A stretch of DNA of 64,000 nt from Larus michahellis (taxonomy: Eukaryota; Chordata; Aves; Charadriiformes; Laridae). The notes under the pieces are model-generated. The model had not been told where the DNA came from, did not search any database, and worked only from the letters and a program-made list of their open reading frames with translations. The position numbers and the translations under genes are program-made. The stretch covers positions 58,495,962 through 58,559,961 of the forward strand of contig NC_133930.1 of the NCBI RefSeq assembly GCF_964199755.1, given 5' to 3'. Positions 52,901-64,000 of this stretch are shown piece by piece. Each line of letters opens with the position of its first letter. Within the stretch, counting starts at the first letter, position 1.

Positions 52901-53718
52901 ATGTACAGACTAAGCATTGTATGGTGGAATAGAACTAAAATATATTTTGGTGAACTGAAAAAGACTGACAAGTACATTTATAGTAAACATTCAGCTTTGT
53001 CATAGATCATTAGATGATATGTAACTTTTCCATTTTGCTGTTTTGGCATGGACAGTAAAATACATATTTTACTGAGACAATGTAGATGTCCTTAATGACT
53101 CTTATAAAAGATTTATTTGGAACTTGATGGCGAATACTTCCTGTTTCCTGAAGAATCAAGGACAAGTCAGAGCAAGGGAAAGATCATTGTATTATGGGTT
53201 AATTCTGTCTGAATTTGCATTGATGAATACTTGCTTTGTTGAAAAATGAGGTTTCAGTGATACCCAAATGATTTGCTAATTCAGGCTGACTTTTCTGGAT
53301 GTTTTCAGTTAAACTCTTTTGAATAATGTTACAACACCAACAAAGAGAAGGTGTCTTCTTGCTTTTAACCTCTTTACTGTCTCACCAAGGAGGAGGCTGG
53401 GTTCATCTCCCTTATTTGTCTACCAGGTTTGAACACACATCTTCTAATAAAGCAGCTTAAATACCGTATAGTTCTCTGAATGAGGCTGCTCTTAGTTCCT
53501 CTTATGTCCTATTTTTTAGAAATAGTGAACACAGCTAGCTAAGCTGCCATATAGAGAAAATGCTTAATTTCCTTTTCTGCTGTTTCCATAAAGGTGCAAC
53601 CTGTGTATTAAAAAAGAAGTTCTCAGCTAGTCAGTTTTGGAGTGACTGCAAAAAGTACAATGTGACTGTCATCCAGTACATTGGAGAACTTTGCCGTTAC
53701 CTTTGCAGCCAGCCAGTG
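40461..53718 (+). CDS. SLC27A6: SLC27A6 fatty acid transport protein, copy 2 (5' four exons; continues past window)
   Basis: Four exons splice in phase and give about 324 residues from the methionine at 40494, or 335 from 40461. This is roughly the N-terminal half of a 619-residue SLC27A6. Visible: an N-terminal membrane segment ([21 protein letters not shown]), [40 protein letters not shown], the canonical ATP loop [28 protein letters not shown] and [22 protein letters not shown]. Each is closer to human SLC27A6 than copy 1 is. The methionine at 40494 aligns with the human start, but 40461 has the better context (A at -3) and is in frame, so it is given as the left border. The gene should act in fatty acid uptake and activation. 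Exon 5 onward was not found and must lie beyond 64000. Confidence 0.87.
41074..41265 (-). mobile_element. Old, diverged CR1-like fragment in intron 1 of copy 2
   Basis: The order of weakly conserved words (TCACAGAATG, AGAGATCATAAAG, CAGGCAGAGTCAGG, ACCTTTTCCTGAAAA, CCTGTTCCAAGCATT) follows the reverse complement of ancient CR1 elements, with many substitutions. Confidence 0.6.
42550..44490 (-). pseudogene. Apparent decayed coding sequence, coiled-coil-like, antisense in intron 1 of copy 2
   Basis: On the minus strand several successive open stretches read like eroded protein. From 44482 down to 44288 comes a frame with [17 protein letters not shown] frame-shifted continuation contains [15 protein letters not shown]. 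Near 43.9 kb, charged helical segments ([31 protein letters not shown]) are broken by stops. From 42762 down to 42553 comes another open frame with [19 protein letters not shown]. The pieces lie in one order on one strand without obvious intron borders, which suggests a processed pseudogene or a dead intronless copy. I could not name the parent. Chance open frames in AT-rich DNA remain possible. Confidence 0.4.
45120..45207 (+). mobile_element. CR1 3' tail fragment, degraded
   Basis: Short plus-orientation remnant with GGCCAAGATGACCTCCAGAA, CCCTTCCAGCCACAGCCATT and a TTTGATTCTGCAGTTCTG tail, which is recognisable CR1 3' end. It lies in intron 1 of copy 2. Confidence 0.75.
45210..50000. other. 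Rest of intron 1 of copy 2
   Basis: AT-rich intron. The 120-codon minus-strand open frame at 45549-45911 and smaller ones at 46123-46783 have no recognisable features. A perfect 9-base inverted repeat lies at 47268-47290. Nothing else is supported. Confidence 0.5.
50006..50212 (+). CDS. SLC27A6: Copy 2 coding exon 2
   Basis: Acceptor TTAAG, donor GTACAG, 207 bases. Encodes [20 protein letters not shown] and YIFTSGTTG, close to human SLC27A6. Confidence 0.87.
52412..52570 (+). CDS. SLC27A6: Copy 2 coding exon 3
   Basis: Acceptor TTACAG, donor GTAGGG, 159 bases. Encodes [27 protein letters not shown] and GGCIELG; the serine after YH is intact, unlike in copy 1. Confidence 0.88.
53594..53718 (+). 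CDS. SLC27A6: Copy 2 coding exon 4
   Basis: Acceptor ATAAAG, donor GTAAGC, 125 bases. Encodes [20 protein letters not shown] and [11 protein letters not shown]. It is the last exon of this gene in the window. Confidence 0.88.
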
Positions 53719-55499
53719 GTAAGCGGAACCAAAATGATGGTTATTCGTCTGTAAGTGATGTGTACATTTATTGTTCTTAATGTGGTTGTGTTAAAAGGGT
53801 AACAAAACTGTACTGAACCTGTCCCTCAGCCCTTCTTTTTATGTGAGGTTCTCAAAATATTTGGTGATCTGTAGACTGTAAAAAAGCCCAAATGGCATGA
53901 ATCAGGAACATGTTGAAGTGTTAAAAGAAAAGATTTCGACACTAAAAACTGGATCAGTATAATTTGGTGAAAAAATATTCTTTCAAAGTTTCACAGTGTA
54001 AATTCAGAAAACCAGGACTACTGTTCAATGTCTTTTCAGAATTTTCAAAACTTTGTTTCTTGGCACATAAGTATATCAGAGGTCTCAAGTTTTGTAGTTG
54101 ATGTTTTAGCGCAGTTTTGGCTCGTGGAATGTGCTTGTTTTGAGACCATCTAAACCATATTTTAAAATTTGAAAGGGGTTTTGCCTAAGTTAGCAGCTCA
54201 AAGGACGAATGCCTTTTGTTCCAATTAGGAAGCTATTCCAGACAACAAAGCTAGTTGTCAAAGTGACATTCTTCTCTGCAACTGTGTTAGCCCTAACTTG
54301 AAAATACTTCTTTTCCCTTGGCAGTCCAATGATGTGATGGTCTATCTACATGGTATCAAGTATGAAGTATGCTGAACCTGTTGTAATTACCAAGTATAGC
54401 TGACTGAGGTTAACTGAAATAACTGGCTGTTAACTGATAATTAACTGGCTGTTTTCTGATATGTTTCTGTATCTACCCATTGATGATAGAGAGAGCCCAG
54501 GATGTTTAGGCTAAGCTAAATGTCTAAAATTCATTGGAATGAATTCAAAATGTAGAAAATAATATTGACAGGATGGATATACCCTGTTGCATAGCACACC
54601 TAACTGACTTTCTATCCTCAAATGCTTGTGCTAAATGTGTCAAAGTGAATATGGAACAAACATAGTCCAGTATGAACTAAAAGTCATTTTGCTAATGCTG
54701 GCAGCTTCCAACCATTTATGAGCTCCAGGTGTTCCTATTGTGTTTCAATAATAAATCCTAAGTGTTACATCATATATTATCTTACCCGATTAAGCATTTT
54801 AATAAATGACTTTACACAGTTACTTATGATCATAAACAGCTTTTATTTTGGATACTAAATAAAAATAAATAAAAACTTCCAAGTACTTCCATAACTTTAA
54901 GCAAAAAGAACTGTAACTACCTTTAATTTAACAAAATGTTCAGGAGAACACAAAGAGATTTGTGAAAATGTACGAAAGCTGGATGCAATTGTTATCTCTT
55001 TGAACATTCTCCCTTTGCCTCTATCGTAATTTCATTTTGTGATTTCAAAAAATTAATCAGTGTTTTACTTCCTTGTCAATGAATTTTATTGAATTGACTC
55101 ATCTCTTGGGAAATGGTGTCAATAATTCAAATTAATTAATCTGAAAATTCTTTTCTAATCCAAGTCCTCGTTTTATGATTTTCCAGAAAAACCTCCTTAA
55201 GCAGTTCTTATAATTCGAAGACAATGCAAATCAGTCTTGTTTTCCAGCAGAATAACAATTTGCATTAATATCTCAAGTTGCTGACCCAAGAATGGAAAAG
55301 GTCAGTGTTCATAAGACATTGGATTTTTTTTTCTCCTGAAGATTTTTAGAAACATGTTCAAGTAATTTAGCGGTGGGTCATAGATCCTACAGCACTATCC
55401 ATGCATGCCTCAGCAAGGAGAGTGTTGTTGAATTAAAGAGGGCATGGCTGACGTCCCACTGACCACCACTGGTTGTGATGTGAAACCAAAGTAGCAATA

Positions 55500-55582
55500 C
55501 CTTTATCTCTCTCTTTCTTTTTTTTGGTTTGTTTCTTTGGGTTTTTTGTTGGTTTTTTTTATTATTTGTTTGGTTTTTAAAT
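55500..55582. repeat. T-rich low-complexity tract
   Basis: Pyrimidine-rich, then T/G-rich sequence with repeated GGTTTTTT-like words in intron 4 of copy 2. Confidence 0.7.
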
Positions 55583-55987
55583 TTATAATAAAATAAACAA
55601 AAAATTACAGGGTAACAAAAAATCAGAGACCATAAGGAAAATCAAAACATACGAAGGGCCTAGCTTTTACAAACTGGGCTTTTTTCACTGCTAGGCTAAC
55701 ATGATTTCCTCAAAGTCATCTTGCTTCTCTCCAACACTTGCCAACTTTTGCTGTGTTTGCAGCCTCAGATGCTAATTGCTCCCCTTTTCTGTCCTTTAAC
55801 TGCACAGTTAGAGCACGACATTTTGTTTTACCCATTTTATCCAGTTCAGTATCCTGAAGCAAGAATGATAGATTGATATACTTCATTTTCTAAAACAGGC
55901 TCTCATTTTTAAATCCATATCAAGCGATCGTAGAGTTTAAGAAGTTTTAAATAAGTTTAAGAAGTTATTTATACCATCATTAACTGT

Positions 55988-56086
55988 TTATATACTATAT
56001 TCGTATATATAGTATTTTTATATATAGTATAGTATATTTTATAGTATTTGTATATATAGTATTATATAGTATATAGTATATTTGTA
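55988..56086. repeat. TATAGTAT-type AT minisatellite
   Basis: Repeated TATATAGTAT words. The related sequence ACCATCATTAACT occurs on both sides (about 55973 and 56086), suggesting local duplication. Confidence 0.75.
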
Positions 56087-56189
56087 CCATCATTAACTAT
56101 TCATTAACTGTATAACTATTCTATTTATTAATTTATGTGCATACTTTCCAGGAGCTGGCATGTCTAAACTCTTTGCTCTGTGAGTCTAT

Positions 56190-56226
56190 GGGGTTTTTTT
56201 GGTTTTGTTTTGTTTTGTTTTTTTGC
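56190..56226. repeat. (GTTTT)n tract
   Basis: Short run of GTTTT units flanked by G and T runs. Confidence 0.75.
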
Positions 56227-59200
56227 TAGCTGGCTAAAGAGAAAAGTAATGTACCTCATCAAGAAAAATTAAAATTATAAAATTAATCAGTTTGACAGCT
56301 AGGTACTTGAAGAAAAGTAGTAAGTATTTTTCATGTTAAGACTGGAAGAGAAACATGTTCACACAAATAAGTGGAACGATTTCAAATATGTTATGCAATC
56401 CATTATTATTTTTCAAGTAGGTGAAATAATTTGCCCAGTTGTTATCTCTCTTTAAGTTTCATTAACTAAAAAGCACTATATGTACTGGCAGCATGAGAAA
56501 GATACAGCTAATGCAAGTTTTAAAGCTCTGCGAAGATATTAGGTGGGCAGTGTTCTCAAGGTTAGAGTACCATACAGCCCTTCTAATGAACATAGATTAA
56601 AACCACAGTAATTACCTTAAGTACTTCGTTCATTTATTTAATGCTAAATTTGAAATAAATGGTATATTTCTAATAGTTGGAGGCCACATTGTGGCCTTTT
56701 ATTTCATAGATTCTGAACAGAACTTTTGGCAAGTCTCTGTAGCATATAGACTTTTGGCTTAGCTTTCCGTATTAGTTTTTTCTTGTTTGATCTTTCTGCC
56801 TCCCACTCACATCTGCAACAGCTCTTGAAGACTCTTTTGCAGTAGAATTTTTTGAAACCTGTTCTGCATCCAGTTCGGTTTAGTAACCTGTTGTCTGGAA
56901 AGAACATTTGTTAGAAAAGGAAGTTGTCTTTTTTCCTTAAGTACGAGTACAAAGACTTTGTATTATGTGATGTTCATAGATTTTGCTGGGCTCCTAAATA
57001 ACTGAATAAACTTCATGCCTGCCCTCTTCCAAGCTTTTTTTCTGCAGTCTTTTGATTACAGTGAAAGTACAAGAGCCAGCATTGATGGCTAGTAGCCATC
57101 AGTAGCTACAAAATGGATTCCGCTCTAAGATATTAGCATGATTACTCCAGTGAAAGAGAATATTCAGCAAATTATTAACTTGGTCTTGCTGGCTGACATT
57201 GCTCAAAGCCTCTATTAACAGTGATCTATGAAATTTCAGAAGTATGGCATAGCGTAGCTCCTTATTTCCTCTCCAGGCAAAAGCCTTGGCAATACTTCTC
57301 TACTAATCTGTGGATACATTTTACTTCAAAGGTTGCAACACATTTAAAATTTAACATTTAAAGTGTATACAAAATCTTCCTAATGTACTTGCAGATTCAT
57401 TTCGAATTTGAAGTAATGAGCTATTTATATAATGCATAGCGTCCTGAAGCTTTTGGAAAGATATGAATGGTAATGCAGCACGTCTTTCCTGCTTTTCCAT
57501 AAAGGAGACGTAAATCCTGAAATGATTTACAAACAGAGGCTAGAAATCAGTTTTCTTGATCACTGTATCCTGTCTTGTACTCTCATAAGCTGTCATACAT
57601 TATGACATTAATTGTATAATTTATGATACTTTGCATGAACTTGGTAAGCTCTTTATTAAAACAAAAGTTCACTTCTACTTGTATTCAAATTCTATTTTGC
57701 AATTAATTATATCATTGCTTAGAAATTTTCTTTCAATAGCTGTCCTGTTTTATGTCTGTTTTGTATTGAGCCAATGTTATCCTTTGGCATCAGTAGCATT
57801 TCCTATTTCCTTGGGGTTACCTCAAGCGTATAAGACCATGTATATCAGCTTTCAGACTTTATTTTGCTAAGCTGAAGCAAGCCAGTCTCTCTACTAGATC
57901 CAGTTTGGCCAAGGTTTCTTTGGATGGGATTAAGATCTCTGAAGTGACTTTAGAAAAGATGCTTAAGGATTTATTTTATTAAAACTCTTCTGTGTTAGAA
58001 CAATTGTAATTCAGAAGGAGGAAACAAGGAAGTCAATGCTGCTGGGATAAGCAAAGAGAATGAATGCTTATTTCCCTGCTGTTGACTCTAGTTATAAGGG
58101 GTGTAAGAATGGAGTTTATATATGTTGGACAGCACTCTATCCCACCTAGAAGAAAGCTTCTTTGAAGGAAGGGAATTTGATGGTCAGGTAAGGAAGGAAA
58201 AATGAGTCAGCAGGCACTTCTCTACAATGCAGATTTTGCTTGGCATCACATTTTATTCCCCATTAAAGTTTAGCTCAATTTATGTTCAGTACTGAAAATT
58301 GTTCTTTCCCTTAACCATTAAAACGTGGAGTGGAAATCTGTCAAGCACGTTGACGGTTTTCAGCATACACATTTTATTAAATACGCCAAACCACTGATGT
58401 GTCACAGCTACAGGCAACCACATCTGTGTGTTCCATTTGAAGTCTCTGAATAATCTCTATATGTCATTAAAATGTTATTTACTGGGGAGAATTTTGCAAT
58501 TTATTTATTGTTCTGGTAACCTGTGGTTTTTTTAAAAAATTCTGCAAGCACTTGCTTATGTCGTAAGCAGATATCATTATTAATCCAAGTTGTTAGTGAT
58601 TTACCACAGTGTTAACAGTGCCTAAAAGGAGAATTGAACATTCATTGTACATGCAGTTAGAGAAAATGGATTTTTTAGACTACAAACATAGTCAGCACAT
58701 CTGAGATGAAGTTTAGGAATGGAGCTGGGATTTGGAAGCTTATATTTTTTTCCCTCCAGACTATATCAGTTGATCTAATAAAAAAGTATACTGTATATCA
58801 CACCAAACTCTGTGCTTTAAATTGCCATGACTACAATAGTGTTATTTTTAAAAAGTGGGTTTAAGGAGAGATTATAATCCCGTCCATTTTGGCTGCTGTC
58901 TTCTGATGTGTGTACTGGCATATCTCTCTTGGACTCCATCCACATAATGATTCTGTGTTTGTTTTCTCATTCTTCCCACTACTAATGGTAAAGGTTTTCA
59001 GGTTTTCTTCCTGAAAAAGTCTTCTGTAATGTTTGTAGAGCTCCTTTGGCCTTAGGAAGCATTGGTTTTCCATACCCAAAACAGCACCGAAGGCTAGTTG
59101 CCATGTCAGCTATTGGTTTTAGCATGGTGGCTCAAGACCTCTCTCAGTCTTTAACAGGGCAGTTAAATTGACCCATTTCCTTCCTTACAGCTTCTTTTCC

Positions 59201-59923
59201 TAGATACTCGTCTTTTGTGTTAAGATAGTGGAATCATGCAGAAAAAGACCTGATAGTGAAGCCTAGAAATCACAGTCATACTTTTAAAAGGGAAGCTTCA
59301 TATTGCTCACAGAATACTGCGTGCAATATGAAGTGCAAGAAATAATCTGTGCGTGCTTTAATTCTCTGAATTGACCTTTGGATAATTTTGTGTAATTTGT
59401 TTTGACTTGTGGGCTCCTGGGGCAATCACCAAAAATACAACAATCTACTTCGTATCACTGGGTGGAACACAGATAGAAGTAACTTTATTTTGTTGGTAGA
59501 TACTTTCTGAGGAAATAGAAGTACAACTAAGAAAGTATTTCCTATTAGAAGAGCTAAAGGAAGAAAACTCCTGTCAGAATCTAATCCTATTAGATTATCA
59601 GGAGGCTGACTAATGAAAGTGAGCTGTGCTAAATAGTAAACAACCAGTTCCTGAACTAGAAGGATGTGTGCTGTTTCTAAAATTCCCATTCCTTTCTTAT
59701 GGTGCATCTCTTCAGTGCCCTTCCTGTTTTCTTTTAATTGTATTTTTAAACTTGGGTATGTATTTTGCTCAGAAAATCTAGTGCAATTTACAACTGGGCA
59801 TTACTGAGAAGTGAATGTTAAGCACGCATCTTGAAGAATTTATTACATCTGTCATCATAATGGCAGCAGGACATCTCTCGTCTTACAGTCTCTCTACTAA
59901 CTACCTAATGTCCCTTTTTTCAG

Positions 59924-61743
59924 GGCTAATGTGTCAGCAGAGAACTGGTGAATGTGTTGCTACATGCACTCCTTGTAAATACGTGAATGGAAATCCTGTC
60001 ATGGTCTGTCCATCATATTTTATATTTAACAGATGTTTGCATTTCTTAGGCTCTGAGATCGCTTTTAGTTTCATCAAGGACATAATACAGGAAACATTTC
60101 ATGCCTCCTTTGCTTGAAGTTGCCTTTGCTTCTCTCCATTTGGCTTTTCCTGCTGCAGAAATGGTAAAGTAGGACAAAGAACCTGTTTTCTTGTATTCTT
60201 TTAAAGCAACTGCTAAGTACATTTTTATATAGCTGCAGTCATGAATCCTTCCCGTACCAATTAATATACTGTTGATAGCACTTTAAAAGGCATTTCTTTT
60301 ATCAACTACTTAATCATGTAGATAGTCCACATAGTTTACAAAGAACACTTAAGGAGGAAAGACTGGCAGATGAAAAATCCCAGGTATGTGGTATTTAGTG
60401 TAATAGGGCAGATCTTGACTTGTCAATTAATTACTATACAAATGAAACAAGCACTCAGAATGGAGAAACAGTGCGTCAGAAACTTTATGATGCATGCAGA
60501 TATTTGGCATACGGTTCAAAGATCTCAGCAGAATTAAGAAAAGTCCAGGTGTAAGGTAAGAACAGTTCTTCCCTATTAATGCTTCAAAAAGGCATTGAAA
60601 AAAAATGTTTCACCTTTACTGTTAGAAATAAGTGGGTATAGACTGAATCCCCATTTTATTTCACATTATTTGAACTTACTTATGGTGGTTGACAATGGCA
60701 AGGCACTGAATCCTTCATATATGAGATATTGTGAGGAAATACAGCTTTTAGTGAAGGAAGTATTAACTAGGTACTATGCTGTTGCAGTAGGCTGACAATA
60801 CGCATGCTGGCCAGCTGCATACCAAATGTTGCACGGTAACTGGCTGACGTGCCACAGCTTGTTCAGGTGTCAAGAATGGCACAGGGATAGTAGACCTTGT
60901 CTCCCAGAAGAGATGACTCTAGGTAACTAGGTGACTCCTTGGAGTTCCTCCTGCTCTTATAATTCTGTCTACTGTACTGGAGGGAAGCTAGTTGATGAAA
61001 TGCCATCTGAATATGGCAGAAATTCAAAGCATGACTGTTTGGTGCCATAGTCTGTTTAAAGAATAAGTTCCTGCATACTTAATTTATTTCAATTTTCATA
61101 CATTAGGACACCCTAAGTGTGCATCACTCAACTATGTTTCTAGAACTTGTTGGAATTATCATCGCTTTACCTTCCCTTCTCTTATTTATTGCACTTTATT
61201 TACTGCGTAAATTTTCAGCCAGAGTGCCCATGGATACCAACACGCCTGCCCTAGAGTTGGACTCTGGCAGTGATCTGGAGAGTAGTACAGATGATGAATA
61301 TATAGATCAAGTCATGAAAAAGGTGTTAAAATGGCTAATTCCATTTTATTTACTGTGATTCACTTTCCATTGAAAGTTAGTTACACGTAAAGTCAACATG
61401 AATTAAAGTCATATATTATACAAAGGTTTAGATAAAAACATGTAAAAAATAGCTATATGAATTCACTTACATGTAAAACTAATGTGAATTATCACTGTTC
61501 AAAGTTTCCCTCATTGTAATAATTTTCTTCATACTTATTAAACCTGCTGGGAGATTAAATTACGTATAATTTCCATTCTTACGGTTGAAAGGCTGCTAAA
61601 TGCATGACAGTTTTAATGCCTTTTCCCCAGAAAGCCCTGCAGTGGGAGTCTTGTATCAACAGATGGGTAGAGCTGTGGTGGAACAGACTAAATCACAAAT
61701 ACGGCAGTTGCAGCAAAGCACTCGAACAGAAAATTTACCTTAG
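59924..61743 (+). CDS. Speculative unrecognised membrane-protein exon cluster in intron 4 of copy 2
   Basis: Open segments with plausible acceptors occur in order. From 59924, after TCCCTTTTTTCAG, comes a cysteine-rich frame (CQQRTGECVATCTPCKY). The segment 60399-60549 is open with RQKLYDACRYLAYGSKISAE and a possible donor CAG|GTGTAA. The segment 61107-61322, after TTTTCATACATTAG, encodes a strong transmembrane segment (LELVGIIIALPSLLLFIALY), a basic stop-transfer, then an acidic tail (DSGSDLESSTDDEYIDQ). From 61631, after CCTTTTCCCCAG, a frame reads YQQMGRAVVEQTKSQIRQLQ and stops at 61741. The second and third segments join in phase; the tail-like frame of the last does not follow in phase from 61322. 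It could be a small type I membrane protein gene, a decayed gene or coincidence. No homologue is recognised. Confidence 0.25.
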
Positions 61744-62009
61744 TTATGAAGAAGTGAATTGCTGCCCTCTCTTTTTAAGAAAATTCACTTTCTGTGATGA
61801 GTTCTTGATGACATCATACACCTTCTTTGTATTTTTGCAGGAGGGCTGAATGCCTTCCGAGAATACTTCCTAAAGTGAGGTAGTATTGTTGACAGGTGTT
61901 AACATTGCAAGCACAGTAGAATGCTGACCTGTCAGGTTTACTCTGCGTCTTTTCCACTAGAGAAACAACTTCGTGCTGTAGTAAAATAAACCAGCAAAAA
62001 TATTCTTTG

Positions 62010-62093
62010 AACCTGCTCTGGCCGGGGGGTTGGACTGGATGATCTCCAAAGGTCCCTTCCAACCCCTACAATTCTGTGATTCTGTGATGCTGT
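62010..62093 (+). mobile_element. CR1 3' tail fragment
   Basis: Plus orientation: GGGGGGTTGGACTGGATGAT, CTCCAAAGGTCCCTTCCAAC, then CAATTCTGTGATTCTGTGAT, typical of a short 5'-truncated CR1. Confidence 0.93.
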
Positions 62094-62727
62094 AACATGA
62101 GGAATTGACGGTATTGAAGTAACTGCACTTATAAATGATGCTGTATTTGTCCTTTTGAAAAAAAAACACACAACATAATCCATTGTTTTCTGGTTCATCC
62201 TAGTTTGTGTCTTTTCAGCAAATAGACTTAAATGCGTTTATTTTTTTAAAGTATAAATAACAGAAGCAAACTCACCTGCTTATTAACTTGGTCTCCAGAG
62301 ATTTTGAAGGTTCTTAGCCTGATTAATGACCCACTTAATTAGTGTGTGTATAGATACGCACATATTTGTCTCTTCTGTTCATTCTGGAACAAAGGATTTT
62401 TGTGAAAGAATCTCTAGTGCTATTTTTCATATCTGAGCAAAGGCAGTACATTTGAATAATTCAGCGGCGTCAGCAAGGGGTAACTACAGTTCAGTTACTG
62501 ACATGTTAATTTCAGTTTAGCAATGAAACTGTAATGGAAATAACCCACTTTGAAAAGTTTTAAGTTGATCTGACTGGAATATTCAAAAGATGGCAGACAG
62601 TCTTCTGGGGGAAAAAAAAAAGAGTTTATAGCTTTCCAGACAAAGTTCAAAGTAGCACTGAAACACTTTCTCTTTTTGCATCTAAAGTAAGAGGTGAGAG
62701 AGAGGGAGAAGGAAAGTATTGGGTTGT

Positions 62728-62732
<5 letters not shown>

Positions 62733-62769
<37 letters not shown>
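62733..62769. repeat. Poly(A) run of 37 bases
   Basis: Uninterrupted A run preceded by a purine-rich stretch. No retrogene or SINE body was recognised to its left. Confidence 0.9.
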
Positions 62770-62771
<2 letters not shown>

Positions 62772-63354
62772 TTAGTGAAGTGGTGAGTGATGTAGTTTTG
62801 AGGTAAAATAGCAGGAAAATGCCTCAGATTGTAATATGCCAAGAGCTACCAGCAGCTAGTGAAATAGGTGAATCATTCCAGCAAGAGGGACTTAACTTCC
62901 AGAAGAAAGACTCTGAAGCTTAATAAAGGAACTTTTTATCTCTTTATGAGTTATTGGTTTTGAAGAGGGAAGAGCAAAAACTCGGTTCATCTTTGTGATT
63001 TAGGGGAGGAACTTAAAATTTTACTGTGCTTGCAGTTTTTGTTACACAAGTGAGAATTCACAATCCTCATGAAAAATTGAATTTGGCGAAGACATAACCC
63101 TCGGAGGAGCAGTCCTGTCTATATACTCAGTAGAAGCTTCACTGGTTTTAATATCCAAAATACTTAAAGATTCCTGGTTTAGTCAGCTGACCAGATCTCA
63201 TCTTCACAGAAATAATTTGCTGTACTTTTATGCCACATTAAAGGTGCTAAAATGGATTTTCACTCTAAAGACATACCTAATTCATACTGGATTAAAGTTG
63301 GAAGGGGAACTTTAATAGAACAGAAAATAGGGACTATCTGCTTTCTTTAGTATA

Positions 63355-63488
63355 TGTATGTGGATGTGTGTATATATATATATACACAAAAATATATACA
63401 GATATAAAAAAAGTGTGAATATATGTGTGTAAGTGTATATGTGTTTGTATACGTTTGTATAAGTGTACATATTTAGAGGTATATACAG
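63355..63488. repeat. TA/TG-rich microsatellite region
   Basis: Imperfect TATATATA, TGTGTATA and GTATACG-like words over about 130 bases. The small open frames over it are by-products. Confidence 0.75.
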
Positions 63489-64000
63489 ACAGTGTTGCAG
63501 TACCAGAGTGCTATGCAGTTCTAAAGGTATGTGGTAACAAACTGTACCTGTGTTTATTTTGTGCTGTCTCACTTCTCAGGCATTCTTCATTGCCATTTGC
63601 AATGATTAAAAATGGAGCCTTATTTTAAAATAGGTGAAATCAGAAAAAAAACCAAAAACAACAAAATAACATTTTAGCTCTTGTGCCTTCTGATACTTTG
63701 ATTTAAATCGGATTGTATTTTAAAGGTGCTCCACCCAATCGCAAGGTTTAGGCATGTATTCATAAAATTAGAGGGTCTCACTGAACTGGCTGGACACAAA
63801 CTATTGTGTTTCTTGTTAATAAAACATGGGAGTTGACAACAGTAAAGCCTCAAGATCACCAAGAAATAATGTATTCCAAGTAACATTGAACAAAACCTTG
63901 CAAGTCTTAATATTGAAAGAAATACAGAAGATGACTCATACGTAATGTGTGGGAAGAAACAGATATTACCAATGTGTGAAATCTGATTGTTGCTTATAAT

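Noticed and set aside
62495-62842. 115-codon minus-strand open frame
   Set aside because: It runs through the 37-base A tract as a phenylalanine run; artefact of low complexity.

Overview
This is vertebrate nuclear DNA, most likely from a bird. Genes are split by long AT-rich introns with GT-AG borders, and the interspersed repeats that can be named are all CR1 LINEs, several ending in the ATTCTRTG-type 3' tails typical of birds. No bacterial-style gene packing, operon, CRISPR array or recognisable RNA gene is present.

The window is dominated by two head-to-tail copies of a fatty-acid transport protein gene (FATP/very-long-chain acyl-CoA synthetase family, solute carrier 27), both closest to SLC27A6 from remembered family sequence. 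Copy 1 (921-18713, ten coding exons) is complete. All exon phases agree and the spliced frame is open for 621 codons, but it carries substitutions in otherwise conserved motifs and its upstream sequence is AT-rich with no CpG island. Copy 2 begins in a strong CpG island (about 39640-40976), has its first four coding exons at 40461-53718, and runs off the right edge of the window; the homologue of exon 5 was not found before position 64000.

Layout: 1-920, AT-rich upstream flank; 921-18713, SLC27A6-like copy 1, with a CR1 in intron 2 and a possible LTR-like stretch and palindromes in intron 4; 18714-39640, intergenic, with three CR1 insertions, a 145-base direct duplication, a GC-richer stretch at 30.1-30.5 kb and otherwise unremarkable AT-rich DNA; 39640-40976, CpG-island promoter and first exon of copy 2; 40975-50005, intron 1 of copy 2, containing an old CR1, an apparent decayed coiled-coil-like coding sequence on the minus strand (42.55-44.49 kb) and a CR1 tail; 50006-53718, exons 2-4; 53719-64000, intron 4 (incomplete) with simple repeats, a CR1 tail and a speculative cluster of splice-flanked open segments at 59.9-61.75 kb that could encode a small single-pass membrane protein.

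Both transporter copies should make membrane-associated proteins that bind ATP and activate fatty acids to acyl-CoA, coupling this to uptake. The sequence suggests the CpG-island copy is the conventional SLC27A6 and the upstream copy is a diverged tandem paralogue, perhaps with narrower expression. All identifications rest on remembered family sequences and hand-read splice sites; no database search was run.
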